64,000 nucleotides of DNA from Pantoea sp. AS-PWVM4 (GCF_000468095.1 NZ_ASZC01000005.1:222717-286716); one strand, 5' to 3'; positions 51,611 through 61,804 are shown, counted from the first letter of the stretch. Program-made: numbers and translations. The notes: a model not told the origin generated them from the letters alone.

Positions 51611-52213
51611 GTGCGTCTGACATTACGTCATATCACCTGGCTTAAAGTGGTGCTGCACCTGGCGGCTTTTTTACCGTTCGTCTGGTTGTTTTTCGCCGCT
51701 AATCAGGGTTGGTTAAGTGCCGATCCGGCCAAAGATATCCAACATTTTACCGGCAGAATGGCGCTTAAATTGTTGCTGGCGACCTTGCTGGTCAGCCCGT
51801 TAACCCGCTATGCCAAACAACCGCTGCTGATTCGTACCCGCCGCCTGCTGGGTTTGTGGTGCTTTGCCTGGGCCTGTCTGCACCTGACGAGCTACTACCT
51901 GCTGGAACTTGGCGTCGATAATCTGCGATTACTCGGCAGCGAACTGGTTTCCCGTCCCTATCTGACATTGGGGATTATCTGCTGGGTGATCCTGTTCGCA
52001 TTGGCCGTCACCTCCTTCCAACGCGCCCAACGCAAACTGGGACGGCGCTGGCAAACGCTGCATAATGGTATCTATCTGGTGGCGATCCTCGCCCCCATTC
52101 ACTATCTTTGGTCTGTTAAAGTCCTGTCACCACAGCCGTTGATCTATGCCCTGCTGGCGCTACTGCTGTTAGCCTGGCGTTACAATAAGTTGCGAAAACT
52201 CCTGTCCAGATAA
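51611..52213 (+). CDS. msrQ: Heme-binding quinol-oxidising subunit MsrQ
   Basis: This 200-residue inner-membrane b-type cytochrome (E. coli YedZ 211) of the ferric-reductase-like family passes electrons from quinol or flavin to MsrP. About six membrane helices are predicted, with heme-ligand histidines likely in [20 protein letters not shown] and [10 protein letters not shown]. It starts with GTG immediately after the msrP TGA, with no gap, so translation is coupled. The tail is about ten residues shorter than in E. coli. Confidence 0.94.
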   Translation: MRLTLRHITWLKVVLHLAAFLPFVWLFFAANQGWLSADPAKDIQHFTGRMALKLLLATLLVSPLTRYAKQPLLIRTRRLLGLWCFAWACLHLTSYYLLELGVDNLRLLGSELVSRPYLTLGIICWVILFALAVTSFQRAQRKLGRRWQTLHNGIYLVAILAPIHYLWSVKVLSPQPLIYALLALLLLAWRYNKLRKLLSR

Positions 52214-52445
52214 TTCCTGCAAGGTTGTCTTCCGGCTGCAATTTCTGTTAAAAGGTGTGGCCTTCAGGCCGCATCCGATCATCTTCGCAGATAAGACCAG
52301 TATTTTGCTGCGAATTGCGACGAAACGGATATAATGCCCGGCTTTATTGCAAGACACGTCTTCTTTTTCACTCCGAAGAGTGACAAAGCAAGAATGTCGC
52401 GGTATTTTACGCGATGCCTGAATAATTGCAGGAGATAGCAGCAAG

Positions 52446-52898
52446 ATGGCGCACAAATTTCACATACTGCTTTTGAACGGACCCAACCTGAATTTACTGG
52501 GTACGCGCGAGCCTGAGAAGTATGGTCACACGACACTGGCGCAAATTGTCAGCGATCTGACGCAACAGGCCGATCAGCACCATGTGAAATTGAGTCATCT
52601 GCAATCGAACGCGGAGTTTCAGTTGATTGATCGTATCCATGAGGCCAGAGGCAATGTGGATTACATCATCATCAATCCTGCCGCGTTCACGCATACCAGC
52701 GTCGCGCTGCGTGATGCCCTGCTGGCGGTGAGCATTCCTTTTATCGAGGTGCATCTCACGAACGTGCATGCCCGCGAACCGTTCCGCCATCACTCCTATC
52801 TTTCCGATGTATCTGCCGGCGTCATTTGTGGACTTGGCGTTGATGGATACTCGTGGGCTTTACAAACGGCGGTCAAACGCCTGACACATTCCAATTAA
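52446..52898 (+). CDS. aroQ: 3-Dehydroquinate dehydratase, type II (AroQ)
   Basis: This 150-residue dodecameric type II dehydroquinase carries out the third shikimate-pathway step. The Tyr-containing active-site loop ([18 protein letters not shown], residues 9-26), [16 protein letters not shown] and [14 protein letters not shown] are conserved. A TATAAT hexamer at 52330-52335 in the 232-nt upstream gap may be its -10, although the best -35 (TTGCTG) is 19 nt away. accB follows after only 21 nt, so the three genes probably share a transcript. Confidence 0.95.
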   Translation: MAHKFHILLLNGPNLNLLGTREPEKYGHTTLAQIVSDLTQQADQHHVKLSHLQSNAEFQLIDRIHEARGNVDYIIINPAAFTHTSVALRDALLAVSIPFIEVHLTNVHAREPFRHHSYLSDVSAGVICGLGVDGYSWALQTAVKRLTHSN

Positions 52899-52919
52899 AC
52901 AGAGTACGGAACCACACTC

Positions 52920-53390
52920 ATGGATATTCGTAAAATTAAGAAACTGATCGAACTGGTTGAAGAGTCCGGCATCGCTGAGCTGGAAATCTCTGAGGGCGAA
53001 GAGTCCGTTCGCATCAGCCGTTCACCTGCCAATGTCGGTTATCCTGTTATGCAGCAGGCTTATGCTGCACCTGCACCGCAGATGGCTCCTCTGGCCGCTG
53101 CTGTTGCCCCAGCTGCTGCCCCAGTAGCCGCTGAAGCTGCCAAACCAGAAATCACTGGTCACATCGTGCGTTCACCGATGGTCGGCACCTTCTATCGTAC
53201 CCCAAGCCCGGATGCGAAAGCCTTTATCGAAGTCGGCCAGAAAGTTAACGTCGGCGACACCCTGTGCATCGTTGAAGCGATGAAAATGATGAACCAGATC
53301 GAAGCCGATAAATCCGGCGTGGTGAAAGCGATTCTGGTGGAAAGTGGCCAGCCGGTTGAATTTGACGAGCCGCTGGTTGTCATCGAATAA
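52920..53390 (+). CDS. accB: Biotin carboxyl carrier protein AccB
   Basis: This 156-residue carrier subunit of acetyl-CoA carboxylase starts fatty-acid synthesis. The N-terminal helix-rich region is joined by an Ala/Pro-rich linker (about 45-75) to the biotinyl domain, with the biotin acceptor Lys122 in EAMKMMN and the protruding thumb. It is followed by accC after 11 nt. In E. coli AccB also represses its own operon. Confidence 0.97.
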   Translation: MDIRKIKKLIELVEESGIAELEISEGEESVRISRSPANVGYPVMQQAYAAPAPQMAPLAAAVAPAAAPVAAEAAKPEITGHIVRSPMVGTFYRTPSPDAKAFIEVGQKVNVGDTLCIVEAMKMMNQIEADKSGVVKAILVESGQPVEFDEPLVVIE

Positions 53391-53401
53391 CGAGGCGAAC
53401 C

Positions 53402-54748
53402 ATGCTGGATAAAATTGTCATTGCTAACCGCGGTGAGATCGCGCTGCGCATTCTGCGTGCCTGTAAAGAGCTGGGCATCAAGACTGTGGCGGTTCACTCC
53501 ACGGCAGACCGCGACCTGAAGCACGTACTGCTGGCTGACGAAACCGTCTGCATCGGTCCGGCGCAGTCGGTCAAAAGTTACCTCAATATTCCGGCCCTGA
53601 TCTCCGCCGCCGAAATCACCGGCGCGGTCGCGATCCATCCGGGATATGGCTTCCTGTCTGAGAACGCCGATTTTGCCGAGCAGGTCGAACGCTCCGGCTT
53701 TATCTTTATCGGTCCGAAAGCCGACACCATCCGCCTGATGGGTGACAAGGTATCGGCGATCACCGCGATGAAAAAAGCGGGTGTACCGACCGTACCGGGT
53801 TCTGACGGCCCACTGACGGAAGACATGGAGAAAAACCGTGCCTTCGCCAAACGCATCGGCTACCCGGTGATCATCAAAGCCTCCGGTGGCGGCGGTGGTC
53901 GTGGTATGCGCGTGGTGCGCAGCGACAAGGATCTTGAGCAGTCCATCAACATGACGAAAGCGGAAGCCAAAGCGGCTTTCAACAACGACATGGTGTACAT
54001 GGAGAAATATCTCGAGAATCCGCGTCATATCGAAATCCAGGTGATGGCCGACGGTCAGGGCAACGCCATCTATCTGGCGGAGCGCGACTGCTCGATGCAG
54101 CGTCGTCACCAGAAAGTGGTGGAAGAAGCGCCGGCACCGGGTATCACCCCGGAACTGCGTAGCTTTATCGGCGACCGCTGTGCCAAAGCCTGTGTCGATA
54201 TCGGCTACCGTGGCGCGGGCACCTTTGAGTTCCTGTTCGAAAACGGCGAGTTCTACTTTATCGAGATGAACACCCGTATTCAGGTAGAACACCCGGTCAC
54301 TGAGATGATCACCGGTGTTGACCTGATCAAAGAACAGCTGCGCATTGCTGCCGGTCAGCCGCTGTCCATCCGTCAGGAAGATGTGGTGATCCGCGGTCAT
54401 GCGGTGGAATGCCGTATCAACGCCGAAGACCCGAACACCTTCCTGCCGAGTCCGGGCAAGATCACGCGCTTCCACGCGCCGGGTGGCTTCGGAGTGCGCT
54501 GGGAATCGCATATCTATGCCGGTTACAGCGTGCCGCCGTACTACGACTCCATGATCGGCAAGCTGATCACCTACGGTGAAAACCGTGACGTGGCGATTGC
54601 GCGCATGAAGAATGCGCTGGCGGAGCTGATCATCGACGGTATCAAGACCAACGTCGAACTGCAGATGAAAATCATGTCCGACGAAAACTTCCAGCAGGGT
54701 GGGACCAATATCCACTACCTGGAGAAAAAACTCGGCCTGCAAGAGTAA
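53402..54748 (+). CDS. accC: Biotin carboxylase AccC
   Basis: This 448-residue ATP-grasp subunit of acetyl-CoA carboxylase (E. coli 449) carboxylates biotin on AccB. The N-terminal Rossmann-like domain begins [20 protein letters not shown], the ATP lid has GGGGRGMR (about 162-169), and [14 protein letters not shown] carries metal- and bicarbonate-binding residues. A strong terminator follows at 54773-54797. Confidence 0.97.
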   Translation: MLDKIVIANRGEIALRILRACKELGIKTVAVHSTADRDLKHVLLADETVCIGPAQSVKSYLNIPALISAAEITGAVAIHPGYGFLSENADFAEQVERSGFIFIGPKADTIRLMGDKVSAITAMKKAGVPTVPGSDGPLTEDMEKNRAFAKRIGYPVIIKASGGGGGRGMRVVRSDKDLEQSINMTKAEAKAAFNNDMVYMEKYLENPRHIEIQVMADGQGNAIYLAERDCSMQRRHQKVVEEAPAPGITPELRSFIGDRCAKACVDIGYRGAGTFEFLFENGEFYFIEMNTRIQVEHPVTEMITGVDLIKEQLRIAAGQPLSIRQEDVVIRGHAVECRINAEDPNTFLPSPGKITRFHAPGGFGVRWESHIYAGYSVPPYYDSMIGKLITYGENRDVAIARMKNALAELIIDGIKTNVELQMKIMSDENFQQGGTNIHYLEKKLGLQE

Positions 54749-54772
54749 TTCTTGCAGCGCAGAGATCCTTTG

Positions 54773-54797
54773 AGGCCGGTTAAACCGGCCTTTTTCA
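54773..54797 (+). terminator. Rho-independent terminator of accBC
   Basis: A 9-bp perfect stem (AGGCCGGTT with AACCGGCCT, arms 54773-54781 and 54783-54791) with a minimal loop is followed by TTTTC and more T-rich sequence. It ends the aroQ-accBC unit just before yhdT. Confidence 0.85.
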
Positions 54798-54822
54798 TTT
54801 TTGTTGCCTTTGAGGTTGCATG

Positions 54823-55065
54823 ATGGATTGGCGTTTTGTGCAAGCGAATAAAGAGGCGCGCTGGGCGTTGTATCTGGCGCTGGCGTATCTCGCCGTTTGG
54901 GGGCTTTCCGCCTGGCTGGGTGGCGATGCCACCGGTATCACCGGGTTGCCACGCTGGTTTGAACTCTCCTGCCTGTTTGCCCCTGTGCTGTTTATTGCGT
55001 TGTGCTGGCTGATGGTGCGGGTGGTTTTCCGCGATATGTCACTGGAGGACAACGATGGAAAGTGA
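54823..55065 (+). CDS. yhdT: Small membrane protein YhdT (DUF997)
   Basis: This 80-residue inner-membrane protein (E. coli 80) has two helices (about 13-33 and 45-68) and a charged C-terminal tail. It regularly precedes panF and may be a small accessory subunit of the sodium/pantothenate symporter; that is inference from gene order. Tandem ATGs occur at 54820 and 54823; the second fits both homology and the spacing to GAGG. Its end overlaps panF by 11 nt. Confidence 0.9.
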   Translation: MDWRFVQANKEARWALYLALAYLAVWGLSAWLGGDATGITGLPRWFELSCLFAPVLFIALCWLMVRVVFRDMSLEDNDGK

Positions 55066-56500
55066 AATCATTCTTCCCCTGCTGGCCTATCTGGTGTTGA
55101 TCGCCGGATTGTCGGTTTTTGCCATGCGCAAGCAGCGCGAGGGTAACTTCCTCACCGAATATTTCCTCGGCAACCGTTCGATGGGCGGCTTTGTGCTGGC
55201 AATGACCATCACCGCTACCTACATCAGCGCCAGTTCCTTTATTGGCGGGCCGGGTGCAGCCTACAAATATGGGCTGGGCTGGGTGCTGCTGGCAATGATT
55301 CAGGTGCCCGCCGTGTGGCTGTCGCTCGGCGTACTGGGAAAGAAATTTGCCATTCTGGCGCGCCGCTACAATGCCGTGACGCTCAATGACATGTTATATG
55401 GGCGCTACCGCAGCCCGCTGCTGATTTGGCTGGCCAGCCTGAGCCTACTGACGGCGTTTATCGGTGCGATGACAGTGCAGTTTATTGGTGGCGCACGTCT
55501 GCTGGAAACCGCTGCGGGCATTCCTTACGACACCGGACTGCTAATTTTTGGTGGCACCATCGCACTCTACACCGCCGTCGGGGGCTTCCGAGCCAGCGTA
55601 TTGAATGACGCGATGCAGGGGCTGGTGATGCTGATTGGCACCTTCCTGTTGCTGTTTGCCGTTATTCATCAGGCCGGTGGGCTGGAGACGGCCGTCACGA
55701 AACTGCGCACCATCGATCCACAGTTGGTATCACCAGAAGGGGTGGGTAATGTCATCACCCCCACCTTCCTGAGTTCGTTTGCCGTGCTGGTGTGCTTTGG
55801 CGTGATTGGTCTGCCGCATACCGCCGTGCGCTGTATCTCGTATAAAGACAGCAAAGCGATGCATCGCGGCATTATCCTCGGCACCATTGTAGTGGTGATC
55901 CTGATGCTGGGCATGCATCTGGCTGGCGCGCTGGGTCGGGCGATCATCCCGGATCTTACCGTTCCCGATCGTGTGATCCCGACACTGATGATCACCGTTT
56001 TACCGCCTATGGCCGCAGGGATCTTTCTTGCTGCGCCAATGGCGGCGATCATGTCGACCATTAACGCGCAGCTGCTGCAATCCTCCGCTACCCTGATCAA
56101 GGATCTGTATCTGCGCATTGCGCCGCAGCACAGCGAGAATGAGGCGCGTCTGCGTCTGCTCTCCGGCACCATTACCTTTGTGCTGGGCATCCTGCTGCTG
56201 CTGGCAGCATGGAACCCGCCGGATATGATCATCTGGCTGAACCTGCTGGCCTTCGGCGGCCTGGAAGCGGTGTTCCTGTGGCCGCTGGTGCTCGGTCTGT
56301 ATTGGCAACGCGCTAACGCTGCCGGTGCGATTAGCGGCATGGTGGTTGGCGCCGCATGCTACACGCTGCTCGCCAGCCTGAAACTGGAGCTGTGGGGCTT
56401 CCACCCTATCGTTCCTTCACTAATCCTTAGCCTGCTGGCCTTTCTGGTCGGTAATCTGTTTGGCACCGCGTCTGACCAACCTGACGCGGCCCTGGAATAA
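55055..56500 (+). CDS. panF: Sodium/pantothenate symporter PanF
   Basis: This 481-residue member of the sodium:solute symporter family (E. coli 483) takes up pantothenate, the precursor of coenzyme A. About 13 membrane helices are visible. The family signatures [19 protein letters not shown] and the [14 protein letters not shown] region are present, the latter being part of the SSS signature. GGAGGA precedes the ATG inside the end of yhdT. It is followed by prmA after 11 nt, as in E. coli. Confidence 0.96.
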   Translation: MESEIILPLLAYLVLIAGLSVFAMRKQREGNFLTEYFLGNRSMGGFVLAMTITATYISASSFIGGPGAAYKYGLGWVLLAMIQVPAVWLSLGVLGKKFAILARRYNAVTLNDMLYGRYRSPLLIWLASLSLLTAFIGAMTVQFIGGARLLETAAGIPYDTGLLIFGGTIALYTAVGGFRASVLNDAMQGLVMLIGTFLLLFAVIHQAGGLETAVTKLRTIDPQLVSPEGVGNVITPTFLSSFAVLVCFGVIGLPHTAVRCISYKDSKAMHRGIILGTIVVVILMLGMHLAGALGRAIIPDLTVPDRVIPTLMITVLPPMAAGIFLAAPMAAIMSTINAQLLQSSATLIKDLYLRIAPQHSENEARLRLLSGTITFVLGILLLLAAWNPPDMIIWLNLLAFGGLEAVFLWPLVLGLYWQRANAAGAISGMVVGAACYTLLASLKLELWGFHPIVPSLILSLLAFLVGNLFGTASDQPDAALE

Positions 56501-56511
56501 AGAGAAACGCT

Positions 56512-57393
56512 ATGCCGTGGATTCAAATTAAAATTAACAGCTCTGGTGAGCACGCCGAGACTCTGAGTGATGCACTGATGGAGAGCGGCGCAGTATCCGT
56601 CACTTTTCAGGATACCCACGATAACCCGGTTTACGAACCGCTGCCGGGCGAAACGCTTTTATGGGGCGATACCGATGTGATTGGCCTGTTTGATGCCGAA
56701 ACTGACATGAGCGACGTGGTTGCAGAGTTAAGCCAGCATCCGCTGCTCGGCCAGGGTTTCCGCCATAAAATCGAACAGATCGAAGACAAAGACTGGGAAC
56801 GCGAATGGATGGATAACTTCCACCCCATGCGCTTCGGTGAACGTTTATGGATTTGTCCGAGCTGGCGTGAAGTGCCGGATCCAAACGCCGTCAACGTGAT
56901 GCTGGATCCCGGCCTGGCATTTGGCACCGGGACACACCCAACCACCTCGTTGTGCCTGAGCTGGCTGGATGGTCTCGACTTGCAGGGCAAAACCGTGATC
57001 GATTTCGGCTGTGGCTCCGGCATTCTGGCTATCGCGGCCCTGAAACTGGGTGCAGCCCAGGCGATCGGTATTGATATCGATCCGCAGGCGATTCAGGCCA
57101 GCCGTGATAATGCTGAACGCAATGGCGTCGCCGACCGCCTGTCCCTGTACTTACCTCACCAGCAGCCAGAGAACTTGCAGGCCGACGTGGTGGTCGCCAA
57201 TATCCTTGCCGGCCCGCTGCGTGAGCTGGCACCGTTGATTAGCGTATTGCCAAAAGCCGGTGGACATCTCGGCTTATCAGGCGTGCTGGCCAGCCAGGCG
57301 GAAAGCGTGTGTGAAGCCTATACCGAGCGTTTTGCTCTCGACCCGGTGGCCGAAAAAGAAGAGTGGTGTCGCATCACCGGTGTACGTCGCTAA
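56512..57393 (+). CDS. prmA: Ribosomal protein L11 methyltransferase PrmA
   Basis: This 293-residue enzyme (E. coli 293) trimethylates lysines and the N-terminus of ribosomal protein L11. An N-terminal L11-recognition domain (about 1-60) and a linker precede the Rossmann methyltransferase domain. The S-adenosylmethionine loop is [20 protein letters not shown] (about 163-182), and the catalytic-site N-I-L-A-G motif follows. A terminator at 57429-57467 follows. Confidence 0.96.
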   Translation: MPWIQIKINSSGEHAETLSDALMESGAVSVTFQDTHDNPVYEPLPGETLLWGDTDVIGLFDAETDMSDVVAELSQHPLLGQGFRHKIEQIEDKDWEREWMDNFHPMRFGERLWICPSWREVPDPNAVNVMLDPGLAFGTGTHPTTSLCLSWLDGLDLQGKTVIDFGCGSGILAIAALKLGAAQAIGIDIDPQAIQASRDNAERNGVADRLSLYLPHQQPENLQADVVVANILAGPLRELAPLISVLPKAGGHLGLSGVLASQAESVCEAYTERFALDPVAEKEEWCRITGVRR

Positions 57394-57428
57394 TACCGCA
57401 TAATTAGCACCATTCACTCTTGACTCCC

Positions 57429-57467
57429 CGCCACATCTCTTGCGAATCCGGTGATGTGGCGTTTTTT
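57429..57467 (+). terminator. Rho-independent terminator of prmA
   Basis: A 9-bp stem (CGCCACATC with GATGTGGCG, 57429-57437 and 57453-57461) closes a 15-nt loop and is followed by TTTTTT. Confidence 0.8.
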
Positions 57468-57620
57468 ATGTTGTGATTTGGCTCAAGTTTTCAGAAAAAC
57501 TTTTGTTCACAATTTCAGCGTATTTTTTTAATTACCTGAATAATATAGGTATTTCTTATAGTTGTTACTGATCGGTCCGATTTCCTTGATCTTTACCTGC
57601 TAATTGTTCAAAGTTTGGCC

Positions 57621-57649
57621 TTTCATCTTCGTGAAAAAATGCGTAATAT
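57621..57649 (+). promoter_or_regulatory. dusB-fis promoter
   Basis: TTTCAT (57621-57626) and TAATAT (57644-57649) are separated by 17 nt, followed by a GC-rich discriminator (ACGCCGCC). The block closely resembles the E. coli fis promoter, known for growth-rate and stringent control and Fis autorepression. The sequence just upstream (about 57475-57600) is AT-rich, as expected for Fis and IHF binding, but I do not assign individual sites. Confidence 0.8.
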
Positions 57650-57686
57650 ACGCCGCCTTGCGAACAGTTAGGGTCACTTCTTTTTC

Positions 57687-58652
57687 ATGCGCATTGGACA
57701 TTATCAGCTTCGTAATCGACTCATCGCTGCGCCTATGGCCGGGGTTACCGACAAGCCATTCCGCACCTTGTGTTACGAGAACGGCGCTGGCATGACAGTC
57801 TCCGAGATGTTGTCATCAAACCCGGAAGTATGGGCCAGTGACAAGTCCCGTTTGCGTATGGTGCATAGTGACGAGCCCGGTATTCGTGCCGTGCAAATAG
57901 CCGGTTGTGATCCCGATGAAATGGCGGCTGCCGCGCGCATTAATGTGGCGTCAGGCGCGCAGGTCATTGACATCAACATGGGCTGCCCGGCGAAGAAAGT
58001 GAATCGTAAGATGGCGGGTTCTGCGCTGCTGCAACATCCGCAACTGGTTGAGTCTATTCTCACCGCGGTAGTAAATGCAGTTGATGTACCCGTTACGCTG
58101 AAGATTCGCACTGGCTGGGACAAAGAAAATCGTAATTGTGTAGAGATTGCCCAATTGGCTGAACGCTGTGGCATTCAGGCCCTCACCATTCATGGACGCA
58201 CTCGCGCCTGTTTGTTTGAAGGGCAAGCTGAATACGACAGCATTCGGACAGTTAAGCAGAGCGTTTCCATTCCGGTTATCGCGAATGGAGACATTACTGA
58301 CCCGCATAAAGCCAGAGCAGTGCTCGATTATACAGGAGCCGATGCTCTGATGATCGGTCGCGCTGCTCAGGGAAGACCGTGGATCTTCCGGGAAATCCAG
58401 CATTATCTGGACACAGGGGAGCTGCTGGCACCGAAGCCGCTGGCTGAAGTGAAGCATATGCTGATTGGACACATACGGGAGCTGCACGACTTTTACGGTC
58501 AGCGCAAGGGATACCGTATTGCCCGAAAACACGTTTCCTGGTATTTGCAGGAAAATGCCCCTGATGACCAGTTTCGGCGCACATTCAACGCCATTGAGGA
58601 TGCCAGCGAACAGCTGGAGGCGTTGGAGGCATACTTCGAAAATCTTGCGTAA
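57687..58652 (+). CDS. dusB: tRNA-dihydrouridine synthase B
   Basis: This 321-residue FMN enzyme (E. coli 321) reduces U17 in the D-loop of tRNA. The TIM-barrel starts with [14 protein letters not shown]. The proton-donor cysteine is Cys100 in [11 protein letters not shown], and the FMN-binding HGRTR and [11 protein letters not shown] motifs are present. It is followed by fis after 24 nt in the classic dusB-fis operon; co-translation of dusB aids fis expression in E. coli. Confidence 0.97.
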   Translation: MRIGHYQLRNRLIAAPMAGVTDKPFRTLCYENGAGMTVSEMLSSNPEVWASDKSRLRMVHSDEPGIRAVQIAGCDPDEMAAAARINVASGAQVIDINMGCPAKKVNRKMAGSALLQHPQLVESILTAVVNAVDVPVTLKIRTGWDKENRNCVEIAQLAERCGIQALTIHGRTRACLFEGQAEYDSIRTVKQSVSIPVIANGDITDPHKARAVLDYTGADALMIGRAAQGRPWIFREIQHYLDTGELLAPKPLAEVKHMLIGHIRELHDFYGQRKGYRIARKHVSWYLQENAPDDQFRRTFNAIEDASEQLEALEAYFENLA

Positions 58653-58676
58653 ACGAAATAAAGAGCTGAAAGAACT

Positions 58677-58973
58677 ATGTTCGAACAACGCGTAAATTCT
58701 GACGTACTGACCGTTTCTACCGTTAACTCACAGGATCAGGTGACGCAAAAGCCTCTGCGTGATTCGGTTAAACAGGCACTGAAGAACTATTTTGCTCAAC
58801 TGAACGGTCAGGATGTTAGTGACCTGTATGAACTGGTACTGGCTGAAGTCGAGCAGCCTCTGTTGGACATGGTGATGCAGTACACCCGTGGCAACCAGAC
58901 CCGTGCAGCTCTGATGATGGGTATCAACCGTGGTACTCTGCGTAAGAAGCTGAAAAAGTACGGCATGAACTGA
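58677..58973 (+). CDS. fis: Nucleoid-associated DNA-bending protein Fis
   Basis: This 98-residue homodimeric protein appears almost identical to E. coli Fis; from memory I see only one difference, Ser for Asn in GQDVSDLY. The beta-hairpin arms that contact Hin/Gin invertases lie near residues 10-26, and the C-terminal helix-turn-helix reads [19 protein letters not shown]. It activates stable-RNA promoters and is highest in early exponential growth. Confidence 0.98.
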   Translation: MFEQRVNSDVLTVSTVNSQDQVTQKPLRDSVKQALKNYFAQLNGQDVSDLYELVLAEVEQPLLDMVMQYTRGNQTRAALMMGINRGTLRKKLKKYGMN

Positions 58974-58993
58974 TTTCAGTTTGTTGCTGCGAT

Positions 58994-59024
58994 AACGCCA
59001 GCCCTCGGGCTGGCGTTTTTGTTT
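58994..59024 (+). terminator. Rho-independent terminator of dusB-fis
   Basis: A 10-bp stem (ACGCCAGCCC with GGGCTGGCGT) is followed by TTTTTGTTT. It lies 20 nt past the fis stop. Confidence 0.88.
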
Positions 59025-59283
59025 CTGTTTCCCGCCGTTAACAACGCATGAAACAATTGTCACCATAATGGTAACATTAGTTGCAATTGCTCCAGTGATA
59101 TTCCACGGCGAAACCCCTTCGCTTAATGTCCCATTTTGGCTCAGTTCTCCTCGACTTTTCTCTGCATCTCTGCCCACCAGCCCTGTTTCTCTGTGATCCT
59201 GAACCGCTCCAGCCGCAAACGTGCAAATTCATACATTTTGTCCTGCGTACCCGCTCACACTGCTTCCATATAGTGAAACTTTT

Positions 59284-59330
59284 TGCACTGTTTGTGATCG
59301 AGGCGACTCGCTTTGCTTCCTTTTGGTGCG
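59284..59330 (+). promoter_or_regulatory. Candidate NtrC binding sites upstream of aapJ
   Basis: TGCTTCCTTTTGGTGCG (59314-59330) matches the NtrC consensus TGCACC-N4-TGGTGCA at 10 of 13 specified positions. A weaker half-site, TGCACTG, begins at 59284, 30 bp upstream. Measured from the inferred start site near 59432, their centres are about -110 and -140, very close to the arrangement at E. coli glnAp2. Confidence 0.5.
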
Positions 59331-59404
59331 CGATAGTAGTCGGAACTTTCTGAATGCTTCAGGTTATGAAGAGATCTTTCTAATGAATTCAGGATTCTGC
59401 AAAC

Positions 59405-59421
59405 CTGGCATCAGCTTTGCA
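59405..59421 (+). promoter_or_regulatory. Candidate sigma-54 promoter of aapJQMP
   Basis: CTGGCATCAGCTTTGCA has the invariant GG (59407-59408) and GC (59419-59420) separated by exactly 10 nt. It matches the consensus TGGCAC-N5-TTGCW except for one base. It lies about 98 nt before aapJ. Nitrogen-regulated transcription would fit an amino-acid uptake operon. Confidence 0.7.
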
Positions 59422-59518
59422 GAGTCTGGAATGGCTGACCGCCACAGACAGGAAAAGCGCACTTAAAAGTGTGCAACACAACCACATAACAACACGATTT
59501 CGCCACACAGGATGCTTT

Positions 59519-60544
59519 ATGAAAAAGATGATGCTCTCCACCCTGGTCGCCGCAGCTTCTCTGTTCGCTGTTGCTCAGCAAGCGCATGCAGGCACCACGT
59601 TGGATGCAATTAAGAAGAAAGGGTTTGTTCAGTGCGGTATCAGTGATGGCCTGCCTGGCTTCTCTTATGCCGATGCCAGCGGCAAATTCACCGGTATCGA
59701 CGTTGACGTCTGCCGCGCCGCTGCGGCTGCCGTATTTGGTGACGCCAGCAAGGTGAAATACACCCCGCTGACAGCAAAAGAGCGTTTCACCGCACTGCAA
59801 TCAGGTGAAGTGGACATTCTGTCCCGTAACACCACCTGGACTTCATCACGCGATGGCGGCATGGGCTTCCTGTTCGCAGGCGTGAACTACTACGACGGTA
59901 TCGGCTTCCTGACCCATAAAAAAGCCGGTCTCAAAAGCGCTAAAGAGCTGGATGGCGCCACCGTATGTATCCAGGCCGGTACTGATACTGAGCTGAACGT
60001 GGCGGATTACTTCAAAGCCAACAACATGCAGTACACCCCTGTGACTTTCGACCGTTCTGATGAGTCAGCGAAAGCGCTCGACAGCGGTCGTTGTGACACC
60101 CTGGCTTCTGACCAGTCTCAGCTGTATGCGCTGCGTATCAAGCTGGGCAAACCAGACGAATTTATCGTTCTGCCGGAAGTGATTTCCAAAGAGCCGCTAG
60201 GCCCGGTAGTACGTCGTGGTGATGATGACTGGTTCACCATCGTTAAATGGTCACTGTACGCCATGCTGAATGCGGAAGAGATGGGTATCAACTCTAAAAA
60301 CGTTGATCAGCTGGCAGCCAAACCGTCTAACCCGGACATGGCTCACCTGCTGGGCGCTGAAGGCGACTTCGGCAAAGACCTGAAGCTCGACAACAAGTGG
60401 GCATTCAACATCATCAAACAGGTGGGTAACTACCAGGAAAGCTTTGACCGCAACGTCGGTAAAGACAGTGCTCTGAAAATCGCGCGTGGTCAAAATGCGC
60501 TCTGGAATCAGGGCGGTATCCAGTACGCTCCGCCGGTACGTTAA
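59519..60544 (+). CDS. aapJ: Polar amino-acid ABC transporter, substrate-binding protein (YhdW/AapJ type)
   Basis: This 341-residue periplasmic binding protein (E. coli YhdW 341) has a signal peptide of about 24 residues ending A-H-A. The mature part has the two-lobed solute-binding fold typical of general L-amino acid (Aap) transporters, with TLDAIKKKGFVQCGISDGLPG and FTGIDVDVCRAAAAAVFG (first-lobe signature, shown by its parts) and SRNTTWTSSRD. I chose the ATG at 59519 after AGGA; the frame extends 34 codons upstream into the promoter zone. Substrates are probably a range of amino acids; exact specificity is unknown. It heads a four-gene operon. Confidence 0.93.
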   Translation: MKKMMLSTLVAAASLFAVAQQAHAGTTLDAIKKKGFVQCGISDGLPGFSYADASGKFTGIDVDVCRAAAAAVFGDASKVKYTPLTAKERFTALQSGEVDILSRNTTWTSSRDGGMGFLFAGVNYYDGIGFLTHKKAGLKSAKELDGATVCIQAGTDTELNVADYFKANNMQYTPVTFDRSDESAKALDSGRCDTLASDQSQLYALRIKLGKPDEFIVLPEVISKEPLGPVVRRGDDDWFTIVKWSLYAMLNAEEMGINSKNVDQLAAKPSNPDMAHLLGAEGDFGKDLKLDNKWAFNIIKQVGNYQESFDRNVGKDSALKIARGQNALWNQGGIQYAPPVR

Positions 60545-60610
60545 TTCTGCCTTCCAGTCGGGCACCGCACCCTGCGGTGCCCAATGCGTTTTCTTCACTG
60601 AGGTTTCAAC

Positions 60611-61789
60611 ATGTCACAACGCCCAACCGTAAAAAGGGATTTTTCGTTCGGTAATCCTACGGTTCGCGCCTGGCTTTACCAGATCGTCGCGATTGTGGCC
60701 GTGCTCGCTGTAGTGGGATATCTCATCCACAATACAGTGATCAACCTGGCCAATCGTGGCATCACATCGGGTTTCGGCTTTCTGGAACGTAGTGCCGGTT
60801 TCGGTATCGTCCAGCATCTGATTGATTACACCGAGGGAGATACTTACGCGCGCGTGTTTATGGTGGGGTTAACCAACACCCTGCTGGTTTCCGCACTCTG
60901 TATTATCTTCGCTTCTATTCTCGGATTTTTTATCGGTCTCGCGCGTTTGTCAGATAACTGGCTGCTGCGCAGGCTCTCTACGATTTATATCGAGACGTTC
61001 CGTAATATTCCGCCGCTGCTGCAAATCTTCTTCTGGTACTTTGCGGTGCTGCGTAATCTACCCGGCCCACGCCAGGCATTGAACGCCTTCGATCTGGCAT
61101 TTGTCAGCAATCGTGGGCTTTATATCCCCTGGCCGACCTATGCGCCCGGCACCTGGCCATTTGTTATAGCGTTGATGCTGGCGATTGCCGTCAGCGTGGG
61201 ACTGTTCCGCTTTAACCGCAAACATCAGCTTAAAACCGGTCAGCTGCGCCGTACCTGGCCGATTGCCAGCGCGATGATCATTCTGTTTCCCTTGATCGCT
61301 CATGCGATGTTCGGTGCGGCAACGCACTGGGATGTGCCGGAACTGCGCGGGTTTAACTTCCGTGGTGGCTTCGTGATGATCCCTGAGCTGGCTTCGCTCA
61401 CGCTGGCGCTGTCGATTTATACCTCTTCTTTTATCGCAGAAGTGATTCGTTCAGGTATTCAATCGGTACCCCATGGACAGAATGAAGCTGCCCGCTCGCT
61501 TGGTTTGCCAAATCCCGTCACCATGCGCCAGGTGATTATTCCCCAGGCCATGCGCGTGATCATTCCACCGCTGACCAGCCAGTATCTCAACATCGTGAAA
61601 AACTCCTCACTGGCGGCCGCTATCGGCTATCCGGATATGGTGTCGCTGTTTGCCGGTACGGTACTGAATCAGACGGGACAAGCGATTGAGACGATTGCGA
61701 TCACCATGGCGGTCTACCTGATCATCAGCCTGGTCATTTCACTGCTGATGAACCTCTACAACCGCAAAATCGCGCTGGTTGAGCGTTAA
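60611..61789 (+). CDS. aapQ: Amino-acid ABC transporter permease AapQ (YhdX)
   Basis: This 392-residue inner-membrane permease (E. coli YhdX 393) has a long N-terminal region and about eight membrane helices. The permease EAA-like motif IQSVPHGQNEAARSLGLP lies near residue 285, which docks on the ATPase. A family feature is the large insert between helices 3 and 5. It pairs with AapM, and is 66 nt after aapJ, a gap common where the binding protein is expressed in excess. Confidence 0.93.
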   Translation: MSQRPTVKRDFSFGNPTVRAWLYQIVAIVAVLAVVGYLIHNTVINLANRGITSGFGFLERSAGFGIVQHLIDYTEGDTYARVFMVGLTNTLLVSALCIIFASILGFFIGLARLSDNWLLRRLSTIYIETFRNIPPLLQIFFWYFAVLRNLPGPRQALNAFDLAFVSNRGLYIPWPTYAPGTWPFVIALMLAIAVSVGLFRFNRKHQLKTGQLRRTWPIASAMIILFPLIAHAMFGAATHWDVPELRGFNFRGGFVMIPELASLTLALSIYTSSFIAEVIRSGIQSVPHGQNEAARSLGLPNPVTMRQVIIPQAMRVIIPPLTSQYLNIVKNSSLAAAIGYPDMVSLFAGTVLNQTGQAIETIAITMAVYLIISLVISLLMNLYNRKIALVER

Positions 61790-61804
61790 GAGAACGGGAT
61801 TATT

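Larger units (their letters stand above)
59025..59518 (+). other. fis-aapJ intergenic region
   Basis: About 490 nt contain no convincing gene; short frames here lack ribosome-binding sites and homology. In E. coli K-12 yhdJ, acrEF and others lie between fis and this transporter; none is present. The right part carries the NtrC-like sites and sigma-54 promoter listed separately. Confidence 0.6.

Noticed and set aside
53192..54742. A 516-codon frame antisense to accC
   Set aside because: It lies wholly opposite accB/accC, is rich in His, Arg, Phe and Asp as typical of antisense frames in high-GC-third-position genes, and matches no known family.
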